A stretch of 64,000 nucleotides of DNA. It comes from CBDCCV01 sp965215025 (GTDB lineage Bacteria > Bacteroidota > Rhodothermia > Rhodothermales > Salinibacteraceae). A model generated the notes under the pieces. It saw only the letters and a list, made by a program, of their open reading frames with translations. It made no database searches and was not told where the DNA came from. Positions 50,000-57,952 of the stretch are shown in pieces (position 1 is the first letter of the stretch; each line of letters begins with the position of its first letter). Made by a program: the position numbers and the translations under genes. The stretch lies in the NCBI GenBank assembly GCA_965215025.1, contig CBDCCV010000001.1, positions 496,001-560,000 of the forward strand. Direction: 5' to 3'.

Positions 50000-51145
50000 T
50001 CATCCCGCCGGCACGGCCTCGTGAATGCGGCCGGCGCGCGCGCGCAGGTGGCCGCCGGAGCGCCCGTGCAGCACCGCCTGAATCTCGGCGATGATCGAGA
50101 GGGCGATCTCCTCCGGCGTCTCCGTGCCGATGTCCAGGCCCACCGGGCCGTGGAGCTTGCCGAAATCGGCGTCCGTGAGCGCGGGCGTCTTGGCGCTTAG
50201 CTCATTCATCAAACGCTCGGCGCGGCGGCGCGGGCCGAGCGCACCCACGTACGCCACAGGCGAGGCCAAGAGCGCGCCGATGAGCGCCTTGTCGCGTGCG
50301 TACTCGTGGTTCATCACCACGGCTGCCGTGCGCGCGTCGAGGGCCACGTGCCTCAGCACCTCCTCCGGATGCATCAAAAAGACGCATTCGTCGGCGGGCG
50401 GGAAGCGCTCTTGGAGCACGTCCGGCCCCTTCTTGCCGACGACGACCACGGGCCAGCCCACCTCTTTCGCTACGCGCACCACGGGCCTGACGTCGTACCC
50501 CCCGCCAAAGATGACGAGGCGCACCGGCGGGCGGACGACCTCGAAAAGCACCTCCACGGCGCCGCCTTCGGTTTCGTACGCGCGGATCTGCGGCTGCCTT
50601 TTTCCGAGCGCCTCGTGCGCATCGCGGCGCACGGCGTCTTCGACGCCCTCGGCGCCCTCGGCGCCCAGGCTGCCGCGCACAGGGCCGTCCTCGGTGAAGA
50701 AGAGGTGCCGCGCCAAAAAATCCGCCCGCCCCGGCGCGCCGATGACCGTCGCCACCAACCCCGCCCGCCGCTTCTCCAGGCACATCTCCACGAAGCGGAG
50801 CGGATCGGCGGGGCTGCCCTGCGGCAGGATTGGCTCGATGAGCACGTCCACCGTCCCGTCGCACCCGATGCCGAAGCCGAGGATGAGGTCGTCGTCGGCG
50901 AGGTCGAAGGACTGCACGAGCGGCGTCTTTTGCTCCATCACGCGCAGGGCGTGCTGCGCCACCTCGCCTTCGAGACAGCCCCCGCTGATGGTGCCTACCG
51001 TTTCGCCGCCGGGCGTGACGAGCATCCGCGCGCCGGGGCGGCGGTAGGCCGAGCCGCCCACCTTGACCACCGTAGCGAGCGCAAAGGGGGCACCACTGCG
51101 ACGGAGGCGGCGGGCCGTGTCGAGAATAGCGGATAGCTCTTTCAT
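50000..51145 (-). CDS. XdhC/CoxI-family molybdenum-hydroxylase maturation protein
   Basis: 381 residues. The N-terminal XdhC domain has ATVVKVGGSAYRRPGARMLVTPGGETVGTISGGCLEGEVAQHA; the C-terminal Rossmann domain has LVIFGGGYDVRPVVRVAKEVGWPVVVVGKK and AAVVMNHEYARDKALIGALL. XdhC-type proteins bind the cofactor, protect it and promote sulfuration and insertion into the apoenzyme. The gene is divergent from the coxG-S-L-M run and lies with mocA, so the pair serves that enzyme. Confidence 0.93.
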   Translation of the reverse strand: MKELSAILDTARRLRRSGAPFALATVVKVGGSAYRRPGARMLVTPGGETVGTISGGCLEGEVAQHALRVMEQKTPLVQSFDLADDDLILGFGIGCDGTVDVLIEPILPQGSPADPLRFVEMCLEKRRAGLVATVIGAPGRADFLARHLFFTEDGPVRGSLGAEGAEGVEDAVRRDAHEALGKRQPQIRAYETEGGAVEVLFEVVRPPVRLVIFGGGYDVRPVVRVAKEVGWPVVVVGKKGPDVLQERFPPADECVFLMHPEEVLRHVALDARTAAVVMNHEYARDKALIGALLASPVAYVGALGPRRRAERLMNELSAKTPALTDADFGKLHGPVGLDIGTETPEEIALSIIAEIQAVLHGRSGGHLRARAGRIHEAVPAG

Positions 51146-51299
51146 AGCGGTGCGTCTGTCGAAGCAGCGTGCGGGCGCGGAGCGACTTGGCCCATCGGCG
51201 GGCCGGCGCGCGTCGCCTCGCTCTCATCTACATGACGGTAACGCAGAGAGCCGGAGGCGCGGTCCCGGAGGCGCCTCTGATGCGGGGAAGCGATGAAAT

Positions 51300-51332
51300 C
51301 GATCTCGCACTGGAGATCGCCTTTTTAAATTT
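51300..51332 (+). terminator. Hairpin CGATCTC/GAGATCG followed by CCTTTTT
   Basis: A 7-bp perfect stem (51300-51306 and 51313-51319), 6-base loop and CCTTTTTAAATTT tail. It looks like an intrinsic terminator on the plus strand, but no plus-strand gene ends here. It may be an attenuator or insulation for the promoter just downstream. Confidence 0.4.
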
Positions 51333-51363
51333 ATGATGCAAGATCCGCGAAGCAACGGTGAAA

Positions 51364-51381
51364 CGCGCTTGACAGAGCGCG
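51364..51381. promoter_or_regulatory. Inverted repeat CGCGCT-TGACAG-AGCGCG overlapping the promoter
   Basis: Six-base arms around TGACAG, covering the TTG element of the coxG promoter candidate. Position suggests an operator. Confidence 0.4.
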
Positions 51382-51399
51382 GTTTGTTTCTCTAAGTTG
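51369..51399 (+). promoter_or_regulatory. Promoter candidate for the coxG-S-L-M operon
   Basis: TTG at 51369-51371 (within TTGACA), 21 bp, then TAAGTTG at 51393-51399, close to the Bacteroidota TAnnTTTG box. The coxG ATG is 61 bp downstream. Confidence 0.4.
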
Positions 51400-51460
51400 A
51401 CGGGGCGGAAGCGCAGCCTGCGCGCGCCGCCTCTGCCGTCTCGGTCTTGATACCTCATCC

Positions 51461-52075
51461 ATGAAGCTCGAAGGCGAACGCACCCTCCCCGGCCAGCCCG
51501 AGCAGGTTTGGGAAATGCTCCTGGACCCCGACGTGCTCGTCACGGCCATCCCCGGCTGCAAAAAGCTCGAAAAGGTGGAGGAGGACCACTACAAAGGCGG
51601 CATCGCCGCGAAGGTGGGCAGCATCCAAAGCGAGTACCAGACGACGTTCAAGATCACCGATAAGCACCCGCCCGAGCGCTACACCATCAAGGTCGAAGGC
51701 CAGGGCCAGGCCGGCTTCGTCAACGGCGAGGCGCGCATGGCGATGCAGGCCGAAGGCGACGAAAAGACGCGCCTCCGCTACGACATCGACGCGCAGGTGG
51801 GCGGGCGCATCGCGCAGGTGGGCCAGCGGATGATCCGCGCCACGGCTACCGCCCTTATCGACAACGGCTTCAACGAGCTGCGCGACACGATGGAAACGCG
51901 CCTCGCGCCCGGCGGCAGCCGCGACGGCGCTGCGAACGCGCAGCGGCAGGCTGCGCCGGGAGGCCGGCAGCGCTCCGAGCTTGAGGAGCTGTGGCGCCGC
52001 ATCCGCAACTTTGTCAGCGCCGCCGTCGCCTTTGCGCGCGCGCTCTTGGCTTCGGAGCCGGACAGCCGGCGCTGA
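51461..52075 (+). CDS. CoxG-like SRPBCC-family membrane-recruitment protein
   Basis: 204 residues. The SRPBCC domain (about 1-150) starts MKLEGERTLPGQPEQVWEMLLDPDVLVTAIPGCKKLEKV and contains YDIDAQVGGRIAQVGQRMI, typical of CoxG/YdcL-like (PF06240) proteins. A charged linker and a C-terminal amphipathic or anchoring helix (FVSAAVAFARALLAS) follow. CoxG anchors CO dehydrogenase and related hydroxylases to the membrane. It is the first gene of the plus-strand operon. Confidence 0.92.
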   Translation: MKLEGERTLPGQPEQVWEMLLDPDVLVTAIPGCKKLEKVEEDHYKGGIAAKVGSIQSEYQTTFKITDKHPPERYTIKVEGQGQAGFVNGEARMAMQAEGDEKTRLRYDIDAQVGGRIAQVGQRMIRATATALIDNGFNELRDTMETRLAPGGSRDGAANAQRQAAPGGRQRSELEELWRRIRNFVSAAVAFARALLASEPDSRR

Positions 52076-52198
52076 GGCGCGCTCGGCCTCGCGGCAGCAC
52101 GCATTCCCCCTGGCGGAAGCCCTTCCGGCCCATAGGTACCACCGCCGGCAGCTTTCAGAAACTTCCCTCCCCTCTTCCTGAACGAGAAGGCCACCGCC

Positions 52199-52771
52199 AT
52201 GAGCCACACGATCCGCGTCACCGTCAACGGAAAGGAGCACGAGGTCGAGGTCGCTCCGCGCCTGATGCTCGTTGATCTTTTGCGCGACACGCTCGGCCTC
52301 ACGGGCACGCACGTGGGCTGCAACACGAGCCAGTGCGGCGCCTGCACGGTCCACCTCGACGGCCACGCCGTCAAGGCGTGCACGCTCCTGGCCGTCCAGA
52401 CCGACGGGCACGCCGTCACCACCATCGAGGGGCTGGCCCAGGACGGGAAGCTCCACTCCTTGCAGGAGGGCTTCCGCGAAGAGCACGGGCTGCAGTGCGG
52501 CTTCTGCACGCCCGGCATCATCATGGCCGCCGCCGACCTCCTGAGGCACGAAAGGAGTCCGGGTGAGGAGGCTATCCGCCACGCGCTCGAAGGGAATTAC
52601 TGCCGCTGCACGGGCTACCACAACATCGTCAAGGCCATCCAGCACGCCATCCAGGCCGGCGGCGACGGCGCCTCGTCGGAAGAGGCCGAGCACATGCACA
52701 CGGGCGAGGACCAGAAAAAGACGAAGCACCTGGCCGAGGCCGCGCAGTACCCCGGCGAAGACGAAAGCTGA
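52199..52771 (+). CDS. Molybdenum hydroxylase small subunit, two [2Fe-2S] clusters
   Basis: 190 residues, CoxS/XdhA type. The ferredoxin-like cluster uses Cys41, 46, 49 and 61 (GCNTSQCGACTVHLDG); the second, all-helical cluster uses Cys100, 103, 135 and 137 (QCGFCTPG; YCRCTGYHNI). It passes electrons from the molybdenum site to FAD. The ~35-residue charged C-terminal tail (EEAEHMHTGEDQKKTK) is longer than usual. Confidence 0.97.
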   Translation: MSHTIRVTVNGKEHEVEVAPRLMLVDLLRDTLGLTGTHVGCNTSQCGACTVHLDGHAVKACTLLAVQTDGHAVTTIEGLAQDGKLHSLQEGFREEHGLQCGFCTPGIIMAAADLLRHERSPGEEAIRHALEGNYCRCTGYHNIVKAIQHAIQAGGDGASSEEAEHMHTGEDQKKTKHLAEAAQYPGEDES

Positions 52772-52962
52772 CCCCGGCGCTCTACCTTGCTTCACGTGTC
52801 ATTCTGAGCGGAGCGAAGAATCTCCTGCGTCGAGGCGCCCTCAAGCCCTGAAGATCCTTCACGGAGCCTGCCCCGGCTCCGGGGTTCAGGATGACGTACC
52901 GCGAGCGCCGACGCGGCCTGCCCCCCGGCGCCCCCACCCATCTCAACCCCCGAGACCGAGCC
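52772..52962. other. 191-bp spacer between small and large subunit genes
   Basis: Mostly a GTCATTCTGAG-type repeat (52798-52895). No gene; the large subunit ATG is at 52963. Confidence 0.6.
52798..52895. repeat. GTCATTCTGAG...ATGAC palindromic repeat, copy 2
   Basis: Begins GTCATTCTGAGCGGAGCGAA, includes GATCCTTCACGGAGCCTGCC and ends TTCAGGATGAC. It is in opposite orientation to the copy at 29381-29485 and interrupts the operon between small and large subunit genes. Confidence 0.85.
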
Positions 52963-55425
52963 ATGAGCGAGCTAAAGCAGCAGAACGGCAGCACCGAGCA
53001 GATCGGCAAGCGCGTCAAGCGCGTTGAGGACCGCCGCTTCATCACCGGCAAGGGCCGCTACACGGACGACATCAAGCTGCCCCAGATGACGCACGCCCAC
53101 TTCGTGCGCAGCCCCTACGCCCACGCCAAGATCAACGCCATCGACGCCTCCGAAGCCGAGAAGATGCCCGGCGTCGTGGCCGTCTTCACTGGGCAGGACA
53201 TGGTAGACGACGGGATCAACCCGATCCCCACGGGCTGGCAGATCGGTGAGGAGATGAAGGAGCCGGCCTGGCACGCCATGGCCGTGGACAAGGCCCGCCA
53301 CGTGGGCAACATCGTGGCCGTCGTCATCGCCGAGGACAAGTTCACGGCCGAAGACGCCGCCGAGAAGGTGAACGTCGATTACGAGATGCTCCCGGCCGTC
53401 GTTAACGCCAAGGCGGCGCTCGAAGACGGCGCCCCGCTCCTCCACGACGACGCGCCCGGCAACCTGAGCTTCGACTGGAACCTGGGCGAGGAAGAGGCCA
53501 CGAACCAAGCCATCAACGGCGCGCATCACGTCACGCGGTACGAATTCGTGAACCAGCGCGTGGTGCCTAACGCGATTGAGCCGCGCTCGGCCATCGGTCA
53601 CTACGAGGAAGGCAAGGACGAGCTTACGCTCTACACCTCGACGCAGAACCCGCACCTCATCCGCCTTTTGCTCTGCGCGTTCGTGACGGGGCTGCCTGAG
53701 CACAAGGTCCGCGTCATCAGCCCGGACGTGGGCGGCGGCTTCGGCTCGAAGATCTTCCACTACCCCGAGGAGGTCGTCTGCGCCTGGTCCACGCGCAAGG
53801 TGAACCGGCCCGTGAAGTGGACGGCCGACCGCTCGGAGAGCTTCATTTCCGACGCGCACGGGCGCGACCACATCTCGACCGCCGAGATGGCCTTCGACGC
53901 GGATGAGAAGATCACCGGCCTGCGCGTGAAGACGCTCGCCAACCTGGGCGCGTACCTGAGCACCTTCGCCGGCGCCGTGCCGACGTACCTCTACGGCACG
54001 CTCCTGGCCGGGCAGTACAAGACGCCGAACATCCACGTCAACGTCAAGGGCGTCTTCACGAACACGGTGCCTGTGGACGCCTACCGCGGTGCGGGGCGGC
54101 CTGAAGCCACGTTCGTCGTCGAGCGCTGCGTCGAACTCGCCGCCCTGGAGATGGGCATGGACCCGGCCGAGCTGCGTAGAAAAAATTTCGTGCAGCCCGA
54201 CGAGTTTCCGTACGACACGCCCGTGGCGCTCACCTACGACAGCGGCAACTACGAGGGCGCGCTCGACATGGCTTTGGAGAAGATCGGCTACGAGGACTTT
54301 CGCCGGGAGCAGGAAGAAGCGCGCAAAGAGGGCCGCTTACTGGGCATCGGCTTCTCGTCGTACATCGAGGCGTGCGGCATCGCGCCCTCGGAGGTGGCCG
54401 GATCGCTCGGCGCGCGGGCGGGGCTGTACGAGAGCGGCCAGATCCGCGTGCACCCGACGGGGAAGGTCGAGGTCTTCACCGGCTCGCACTCGCACGGGCA
54501 GGGGCACGAGACGACGTTCGCTCAAGTGGTGGCGCACCATCTGCAAATGCCGCTCGAAGACGTGGAAGTGATCCACGGCGACACGGAGAAGATCCCCTTC
54601 GGGATGGGGACGTACGGCTCGCGCTCGATCTCGGTGGGCGGCTCGGCTTTGATGGTGGCGCTGGAGAAGGTGAAAGACAAGGCCCGTAAGATCGCCGCGC
54701 ACAAGCTCGAAGCTTCCGAAGCAGACCTCGAGTTCGCAGAGGGCAACTTTACCGTGAAGGGGACGGACCGCTCCATCGGCTTCGGCGACATCGCGCTCAC
54801 GGCCTACATCCCGCACGACTACCCCAACGACACCGAGCCGGGCCTGGACGAGAACGCGTTCTACGACCCTAAAAACTTCACCTACCCCTTCGGCACGCAC
54901 ATCTGCACCGTCGAGGTGGACGCGGAGACGGGCGTGGTGAAGATCCTCCGTTACGTCGCCATTGACGACGTGGGCAACATCATCAACCCGATGATCGTGG
55001 AGGGGCAGGTGCACGGCGGCGTGGCGCAGGGCATCGGCCAGGCGCTCTTCGAGGGCGCCGTCTACGACGAGAACGGCCAGCCCGTGACCGGCTCTTACAT
55101 GGATTATACGATGCCGCGCGCCGACGACCTGCCCATGTTCGAGGTCGGCTCCCAGGTGACGCCGTGCCCACACAACCCGCTCGGCGTCAAGGGCGCGGGC
55201 GAGGCCGGCACGATTGCCTCGACGGCCTGCGTCGTCAACGCCGTGACGGATGCGCTCTACCACCGCGGCATCCGCGATATCCCCATGCCGCTCACGCCCG
55301 AGCGCGTCTGGCGCGCCCTGCACACCGGCGGCGGCGACGGCGCGGCGGCCCAGGACCACGACGCGCAGATCAGCGCCGGCACCGAGTCGGCCGGCGAGGG
55401 GCGGCAGTCGTACGAGAGCGAATAA
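52963..55425 (+). CDS. Molybdenum hydroxylase large subunit (form II CoxL-like, XdhB family)
   Basis: 820 residues from the ATG at 52963; codons back to 52891 lie in repeat DNA. KRVEDRRFITGKGRYTDDI opens the aldehyde-oxidase/xanthine-dehydrogenase fold. PDVGGGFGSKIF (about 254) binds the molybdopterin. The active-site loop is AYRGAGR at 373-379, the form II signature, not the AYxCSFR of true CO dehydrogenase. Catalytic Glu747 lies in GVKGAGEAGTIAS. It oxidises an unknown substrate by hydroxylation with water, with Mo-MCD cofactor. The reaction is an inference from the motif. Confidence 0.95.
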   Translation: MSELKQQNGSTEQIGKRVKRVEDRRFITGKGRYTDDIKLPQMTHAHFVRSPYAHAKINAIDASEAEKMPGVVAVFTGQDMVDDGINPIPTGWQIGEEMKEPAWHAMAVDKARHVGNIVAVVIAEDKFTAEDAAEKVNVDYEMLPAVVNAKAALEDGAPLLHDDAPGNLSFDWNLGEEEATNQAINGAHHVTRYEFVNQRVVPNAIEPRSAIGHYEEGKDELTLYTSTQNPHLIRLLLCAFVTGLPEHKVRVISPDVGGGFGSKIFHYPEEVVCAWSTRKVNRPVKWTADRSESFISDAHGRDHISTAEMAFDADEKITGLRVKTLANLGAYLSTFAGAVPTYLYGTLLAGQYKTPNIHVNVKGVFTNTVPVDAYRGAGRPEATFVVERCVELAALEMGMDPAELRRKNFVQPDEFPYDTPVALTYDSGNYEGALDMALEKIGYEDFRREQEEARKEGRLLGIGFSSYIEACGIAPSEVAGSLGARAGLYESGQIRVHPTGKVEVFTGSHSHGQGHETTFAQVVAHHLQMPLEDVEVIHGDTEKIPFGMGTYGSRSISVGGSALMVALEKVKDKARKIAAHKLEASEADLEFAEGNFTVKGTDRSIGFGDIALTAYIPHDYPNDTEPGLDENAFYDPKNFTYPFGTHICTVEVDAETGVVKILRYVAIDDVGNIINPMIVEGQVHGGVAQGIGQALFEGAVYDENGQPVTGSYMDYTMPRADDLPMFEVGSQVTPCPHNPLGVKGAGEAGTIASTACVVNAVTDALYHRGIRDIPMPLTPERVWRALHTGGGDGAAAQDHDAQISAGTESAGEGRQSYESE

Positions 55426-55433
55426 GCGGTTGG

Positions 55434-55461
55434 CATAGGGACACGATATATCGTTTCCCTA
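55434..55461. repeat. GTAGGGACACGATA-family palindrome
   Basis: CATAGGGACACGATATATCG, then TTTCCCTAC, one or two changes from the perfect palindrome at 37700-37727. It lies nine bases after the large-subunit stop. Confidence 0.88.
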
Positions 55462-55501
55462 CGGATGCCCCAGCGCGAAATCTACGCCCTGAACCAGACC
55501 G

Positions 55502-55894
55502 ATGCTTGAAATGCGCAGGATGATGCTCACCATGATGGCCGTCTTGCTGATCGGCGCCTCGCCCGCAGCGGCGCAGAACAAGGACGGCCTCCGCGCGCGC
55601 ATCTTTGCCCATCCGGCAGACGAAGTGTACCGAGCAGCCGTCGCGCTCGCCGTGGATCGCGGGTATGCTGAACACGGCCCCGTGCTGCCTGACGCAACCG
55701 TGCCGGTGCTTCTGGACTGGCACCAGACGCTGGAGATCGGCGGCGAGCACATCGACCTCTACGTGCGCCGCGCGAACGGCCATGCGCGCCTGCTCATCGA
55801 AAGCCTGCGCCCGGAGATGACCCGGTCCGCCCGCAAGCAGCTTGCGGCCTACCTCGACGACCTGGACAAGCGGCTGAGCCAGAAAGGGGGATGA
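55502..55894 (+). CDS. Small secreted hypothetical protein in the molybdenum hydroxylase operon
   Basis: 130 residues; several clustered ATGs make the exact start uncertain. A signal peptide (MMAVLLIGASPAAAQ) is followed by a ~100-residue domain: LRARIFAHPADEVYRAAVALAVDRGYAE, VLLDWHQTLEIGGEHIDLYVRRANGHARLLIESLRP. It contains no cysteines and no family that I recognise. The operon position between large and FAD subunits suggests an accessory periplasmic role. Confidence 0.75.
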   Translation: MLEMRRMMLTMMAVLLIGASPAAAQNKDGLRARIFAHPADEVYRAAVALAVDRGYAEHGPVLPDATVPVLLDWHQTLEIGGEHIDLYVRRANGHARLLIESLRPEMTRSARKQLAAYLDDLDKRLSQKGG

Positions 55895-55955
55895 CGGCGC
55901 TTCAACCTCCCCCCACGCGCAATCGAAATCCAAAATCGCCAATCGAAAATCGGAC

Positions 55956-56831
55956 ATGGCTACCTACGACTTCGACTACCAGCGCGCCGGCTCCGTGGAC
56001 GAGGCGCTTTCGCTTTTCGCGCAGTCCAGCGGCGACGGCGCCAAGTTCCTGGCCGGCGGGCACAGCCTTCTTCCGGCCATGAAGCTGCGCCTGGCCTCGC
56101 CCGAGACGCTCATCGACATCTCCGAACTCAAGGACGAGCTTGCGGGCATCGAGGAAAAAGACGGCTACCTCTACATCGGCGCGCTCACGACGCACCGCCA
56201 AGTCGAGTACAGCGATCTCGTCAAGGAGAAGTGCCCGGTGCTGGCGCAGATGATCTGGCAGGTGGGCGACCCGCAGGTGCGCAACCGCGGCACCATCGGC
56301 GGGAGCCTCGCCCACGCCGATCCGGCGGCGGACTACCCCGCGCTCGTCCTCGCTCTCGGATGCGCCGTCGAGGCGCGCGGCCCCGGCGGCACGCGCATGG
56401 TCTCGGCCGACGACTTCTTTACCGGCATGTTCGAGACGGCGCTCCAACCGGGCGAACTCATCACGCAGGTCGTCTTCCCGACGTTCGGGCCGGGGCGCGG
56501 GGCGCGCTACGAGAAGTTCGCCAACCCGGCCTCGCGCTACGCCGTCGTGGGCGTGGCGGCGATGCTCGACGTGGACGAAAGCGGCACGTGCGAGGCCGCG
56601 CGCATCGGCGTCACGGGCGCCGCGCCGAAGGCCTTCCGCGCCACGAGCACCGAGGAGGAGCTTGTAGGCACCGCGCTCTCGGATGAGGACATCGCAAGCG
56701 CCGTGCGCGGGATGGTCTCCGCCAGCGACCTGATGGAGGACCTCTCCGGCAGCCCCGAGTACCGCGCGCACCTGTGCGCCGTGCAGGCGAAAAAGGCCAT
56801 CCGCGAGGCCGCCAAGCAGGCGAAGCAGTAA
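55956..56831 (+). CDS. Molybdenum hydroxylase FAD-binding medium subunit
   Basis: 291 residues, CoxM/XdhB-FAD type. The FAD pyrophosphate loops AGGHSLLP (33-40) and TIGGSLAHADPAAD (113-126) are intact, followed by the C-terminal CO-dehydrogenase flavoprotein domain (GRGARYEKFANPASRYAVVGVAAML). It accepts electrons from the Fe-S subunit and passes them on. It starts 61 bp after the secreted-protein gene. Confidence 0.96.
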   Translation: MATYDFDYQRAGSVDEALSLFAQSSGDGAKFLAGGHSLLPAMKLRLASPETLIDISELKDELAGIEEKDGYLYIGALTTHRQVEYSDLVKEKCPVLAQMIWQVGDPQVRNRGTIGGSLAHADPAADYPALVLALGCAVEARGPGGTRMVSADDFFTGMFETALQPGELITQVVFPTFGPGRGARYEKFANPASRYAVVGVAAMLDVDESGTCEAARIGVTGAAPKAFRATSTEEELVGTALSDEDIASAVRGMVSASDLMEDLSGSPEYRAHLCAVQAKKAIREAAKQAKQ

Positions 56832-56996
56832 GCCGGCAGATGGGCGGGAGAAAAGGGATTGGCGCTCACACCTGAGCCGAGGTAGGGGCGTATCGCGATA
56901 CGCCCCACTTGCCTGTGTCCTCTGCTCAAGAGGGGAATCCGTCGCGCGCACGTTGTAGCGAACCACCCTCCGCGCCTACGAACCCAGCAACGCCTC
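56832..56996. other. 165-bp spacer before the MoxR gene
   Basis: Holds the palindrome at 56883-56908 and no gene. A promoter is not recognisable. Confidence 0.5.
56883..56908. repeat. GTAGGGGCGTATCG palindrome, right end shortened
   Basis: GTAGGGGCGTATCG followed by CGATACGCCCCA; the last bases of the 28-bp unit are changed. Sister of 41541-41568. Confidence 0.88.
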
Positions 56997-57908
56997 ATGC
57001 CTCAACTCGACTCCGTCGAAGCCGTGCAGGCCGCGCTCGAAGGCGAAGCGTACGTGGCCGAGCGCGCGCTGGCCACGACGCTCTTCCTCGCCTTGAAGAT
57101 GGGCCGCCCGGTCTTCCTAGAGGGCGAGGCGGGGGTGGGGAAGACGGAGGTGGCCAAAGTCCTCGCCCGCCTCCTCGGCACCGAGCTGATCCGCCTGCAG
57201 TGTTACGAGGGCCTCGACGTGCACACGGCCGTCTACGAGTGGAACTACGCCCGGCAGATCCTGCACATCCGCTTGGCCGAGGCCGCCGGGCAAGTCAGCG
57301 AGGAAGCCGTCCTCGGTGAAATCTTCGGCCCGGACTACCTCATCGAGCGGCCGCTGCTCAAGGCCGTGCGCGCGGCGCAGGACGGGCAGGCCGCGCCCGT
57401 CCTCCTCATCGACGAACTCGACCGCGCGGATGAGGAGTTCGAGGCCTTTCTCCTGGAGCTGCTCTCGGATTTCCAGATCACCGTCCCGGAGATCGGCACG
57501 ATCCAGGCCGAGCGGCGGCCCGTGGTGGTCATCACCTCGAACCGCACGCGCGAGATCCACGACGCCTTGAAGCGGCGCTGCCTCTACTTCTGGATCGACT
57601 ACCCCTCGCGCGAGAAGGAACTCAGGATCGTCAAAAGCAAGGTGCCGGACCTGCCCGCGCGCCTGGCCGATCAGGTCGTGGCCTACGTCCAAGAGCTGCG
57701 CCGCGCCGACCTCTACAAGCTCCCCGGCGTGGCTGAGACGCTCGACTGGTCCCGTGCGCTGATCGCCCTCTCCGAGATCGAACTCGACCACGAAACGGTG
57801 GACGACACGCTGGGCGCGCTCTTGAAATACCACGACGACGTCACAAAGATAAAGGGACGCCGAAGCGCCGAGATCCTGAAAGCAGCCAAGAGCGCAACAG
57901 ATCGGTAG
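56997..57908 (+). CDS. MoxR-family AAA+ ATPase (CoxD-like)
   Basis: 303 residues. Walker A GEAGVGKTEVAKVLARLL, Walker B VLLIDELDRADEEFEAFLLELL, sensor 1 VVVITSNRTREIHDALKRR, and a C-terminal lid (WSRALIALSEIELDHETVDDT). This is the MoxR/CoxD type that remodels or matures molybdenum hydroxylases, working with a VWA partner. The VWA gene (60214) is separated from it only by the TonB receptor gene. Confidence 0.95.
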   Translation: MPQLDSVEAVQAALEGEAYVAERALATTLFLALKMGRPVFLEGEAGVGKTEVAKVLARLLGTELIRLQCYEGLDVHTAVYEWNYARQILHIRLAEAAGQVSEEAVLGEIFGPDYLIERPLLKAVRAAQDGQAAPVLLIDELDRADEEFEAFLLELLSDFQITVPEIGTIQAERRPVVVITSNRTREIHDALKRRCLYFWIDYPSREKELRIVKSKVPDLPARLADQVVAYVQELRRADLYKLPGVAETLDWSRALIALSEIELDHETVDDTLGALLKYHDDVTKIKGRRSAEILKAAKSATDR

Positions 57909-57952
57909 GCGCGGCGGGATCTGCCGGGGCGTCGGATCGGTAATGCTGCATC

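Larger units (their letters stand above)
51146..51460. other. 315-bp divergent control region between xdhC and coxG
   Basis: Contains a hairpin with T-rich tail (51300-51332), an inverted repeat (51364-51381) and a promoter candidate (51369-51399). No gene is visible. Confidence 0.6.

Noticed and set aside
52963..55425. Naming the large subunit coxL of CO dehydrogenase
   Set aside because: The active-site motif is AYRGAGR (form II), not AYxCSFR, so a CO-specific symbol was not given.
18520..56908. CRISPR array made of the short palindromic repeats
   Set aside because: Copies are isolated and kilobases apart, without regular spacers or cas genes.
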